From the NCBI GenBank assembly GCA_017456905.1, contig JAFTIL010000022.1, positions 1-51,394 of the forward strand: DNA of 51,394 nucleotides, written 5' to 3'. Positions 50,990 through 51,394 of the stretch are shown here, in pieces (positions within the stretch are counted from its first letter, which is position 1; each line of letters starts with the position of its first letter). Source of the DNA: Clostridia bacterium (GTDB lineage: Bacteria > Bacillota > Clostridia > Oscillospirales > CAG-272). The translations under genes were made by a program, and so were the position numbers. The notes below the pieces were generated by a model. That model was not told the origin of the DNA and made no database searches. It saw only the letters and a program-made list of their open reading frames with translations.

Positions 50990-51394
50990 CACTCCTCGTG
51001 GGTGTCTTGTCTTTTTGGTGGAGGTGAACCCTGCTTGTATTCATTCACGCTATTTAGCAATTATGCAAAAGGAAAGTGGCGGCCTTCTGTACCTTCCACT
51101 TTCACGCAACGGCAAAAAGTGGCTTTGAGCCGGTCTTGCCTTACCATTCCACGCTTCAAAGATAAGCCTACATGGGTATAGCCGAAGAGAGCCGAACTCA
51201 TACGGTTTTGTGTGACAAATATCCGCATCTGCGGCAGATAAAATGCTTGCAAAATCTTATATTACTGCGCATTTTCTCTTTGCATCTGCAAAATATTTGT
51301 TCACTCAAAACTGCAAAGCACCCTCCGGCGTTGAAATTTTTGATGGATTTAGTCAAAGCGAGTTGAAGCAAGATGCCGATCTTGCAAGACGAGA
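50990..51394. other. Terminal stretch without a recognisable gene
   Basis: About 400 bases with only short open frames that do not look coding. Short motifs such as TGCATCTGCAAAATATTTG and GACAAATATCCGCATCTGC repeat the CAAATAT and GCATCTGC words, which suggests a dispersed repeat. No promoter, RNA or gene was identified; the right end continues beyond the window. Confidence 0.45.

Noticed and set aside
1-51394. CRISPR array or prophage
   Set aside because: No regularly spaced direct repeats, cas genes, integrase or phage structural genes were found.

Overview
The window looks like a chromosome segment from an anaerobic, gut-type member of the Clostridia (Firmicutes), probably an uncultured lineage near the Oscillospirales or Christensenellales; that placement is inference. 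The evidence is the large Bacillus/Clostridium-type SRP RNA directly upstream of dnaX and followed by ybaB-recR, strong AAAGGAGG ribosome sites, near-consensus TTGACA-N17-TATAAT promoters, an electron-bifurcating [FeFe] hydrogenase, an Rnf complex, a glycyl radical enzyme and many glycan-degrading enzymes. No rRNA, tRNA, CRISPR array, prophage or transposase gene was seen.

Layout. 1-2.7 kb: two xylose-isomerase-like TIM-barrel proteins and a small unknown gene, separated by palindromic intergenic repeats. 2.8-6.9 kb: SRP RNA, dnaX, a polysaccharide deacetylase inserted in the cluster, ybaB, recR. 7.0-7.8 kb: a small membrane protein of unknown function. 8.0-16.1 kb: a glycyl radical enzyme and a 1606-residue secreted GH2 (beta-mannosidase-like) protein transcribed leftward, with a divergent AraC regulator. 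16.2-24.5 kb: a leftward ten-gene hydrogenase operon in which a sensory-type hydrogenase, two DRTGG-like proteins, two ATPase-fold proteins and a PHP protein lie between hydC and hydB-hydA. 24.8-27.8 kb: a large surface lipoprotein. 27.8-33.4 kb: a leftward lipid operon (TetR regulator, FakA-like kinase, PlsX, DegV/FakB-like protein, acyltransferase-like protein, acyl carrier protein). 33.6-39.8 kb: glucuronate isomerase, then GH127 and GH38 glycosidases on the other strand. 39.9-48.8 kb: rnfCDGEAB, a NusG-II-domain protein, a Gx-type membrane protein, a tandem-repeat lipoprotein and the flavin transferase ApbE. 48.8-50.9 kb: ROK sugar kinase and mannose-6-phosphate isomerase. The last 0.4 kb has no recognisable gene.

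How it fits together. The glycosidases (GH2, GH38, GH127), uxaC, the ROK kinase and manA point to use of mannose-, arabinose- and uronate-containing glycans. Fermentation would yield NADH and reduced ferredoxin, which the bifurcating hydrogenase can oxidise to H2 and the Rnf complex can use to pump ions. The hydrogenase operon carries its own putative H2- or redox-sensing module. ApbE and a double-FMN RnfG indicate covalent flavins on the outer face of the membrane. The most notable points are the enclosed sensory module in the hydrogenase operon, the duplicated FMN domain in RnfG together with an unknown tandem lipoprotein beside ApbE, and a glycyl radical enzyme with no adjacent activase.
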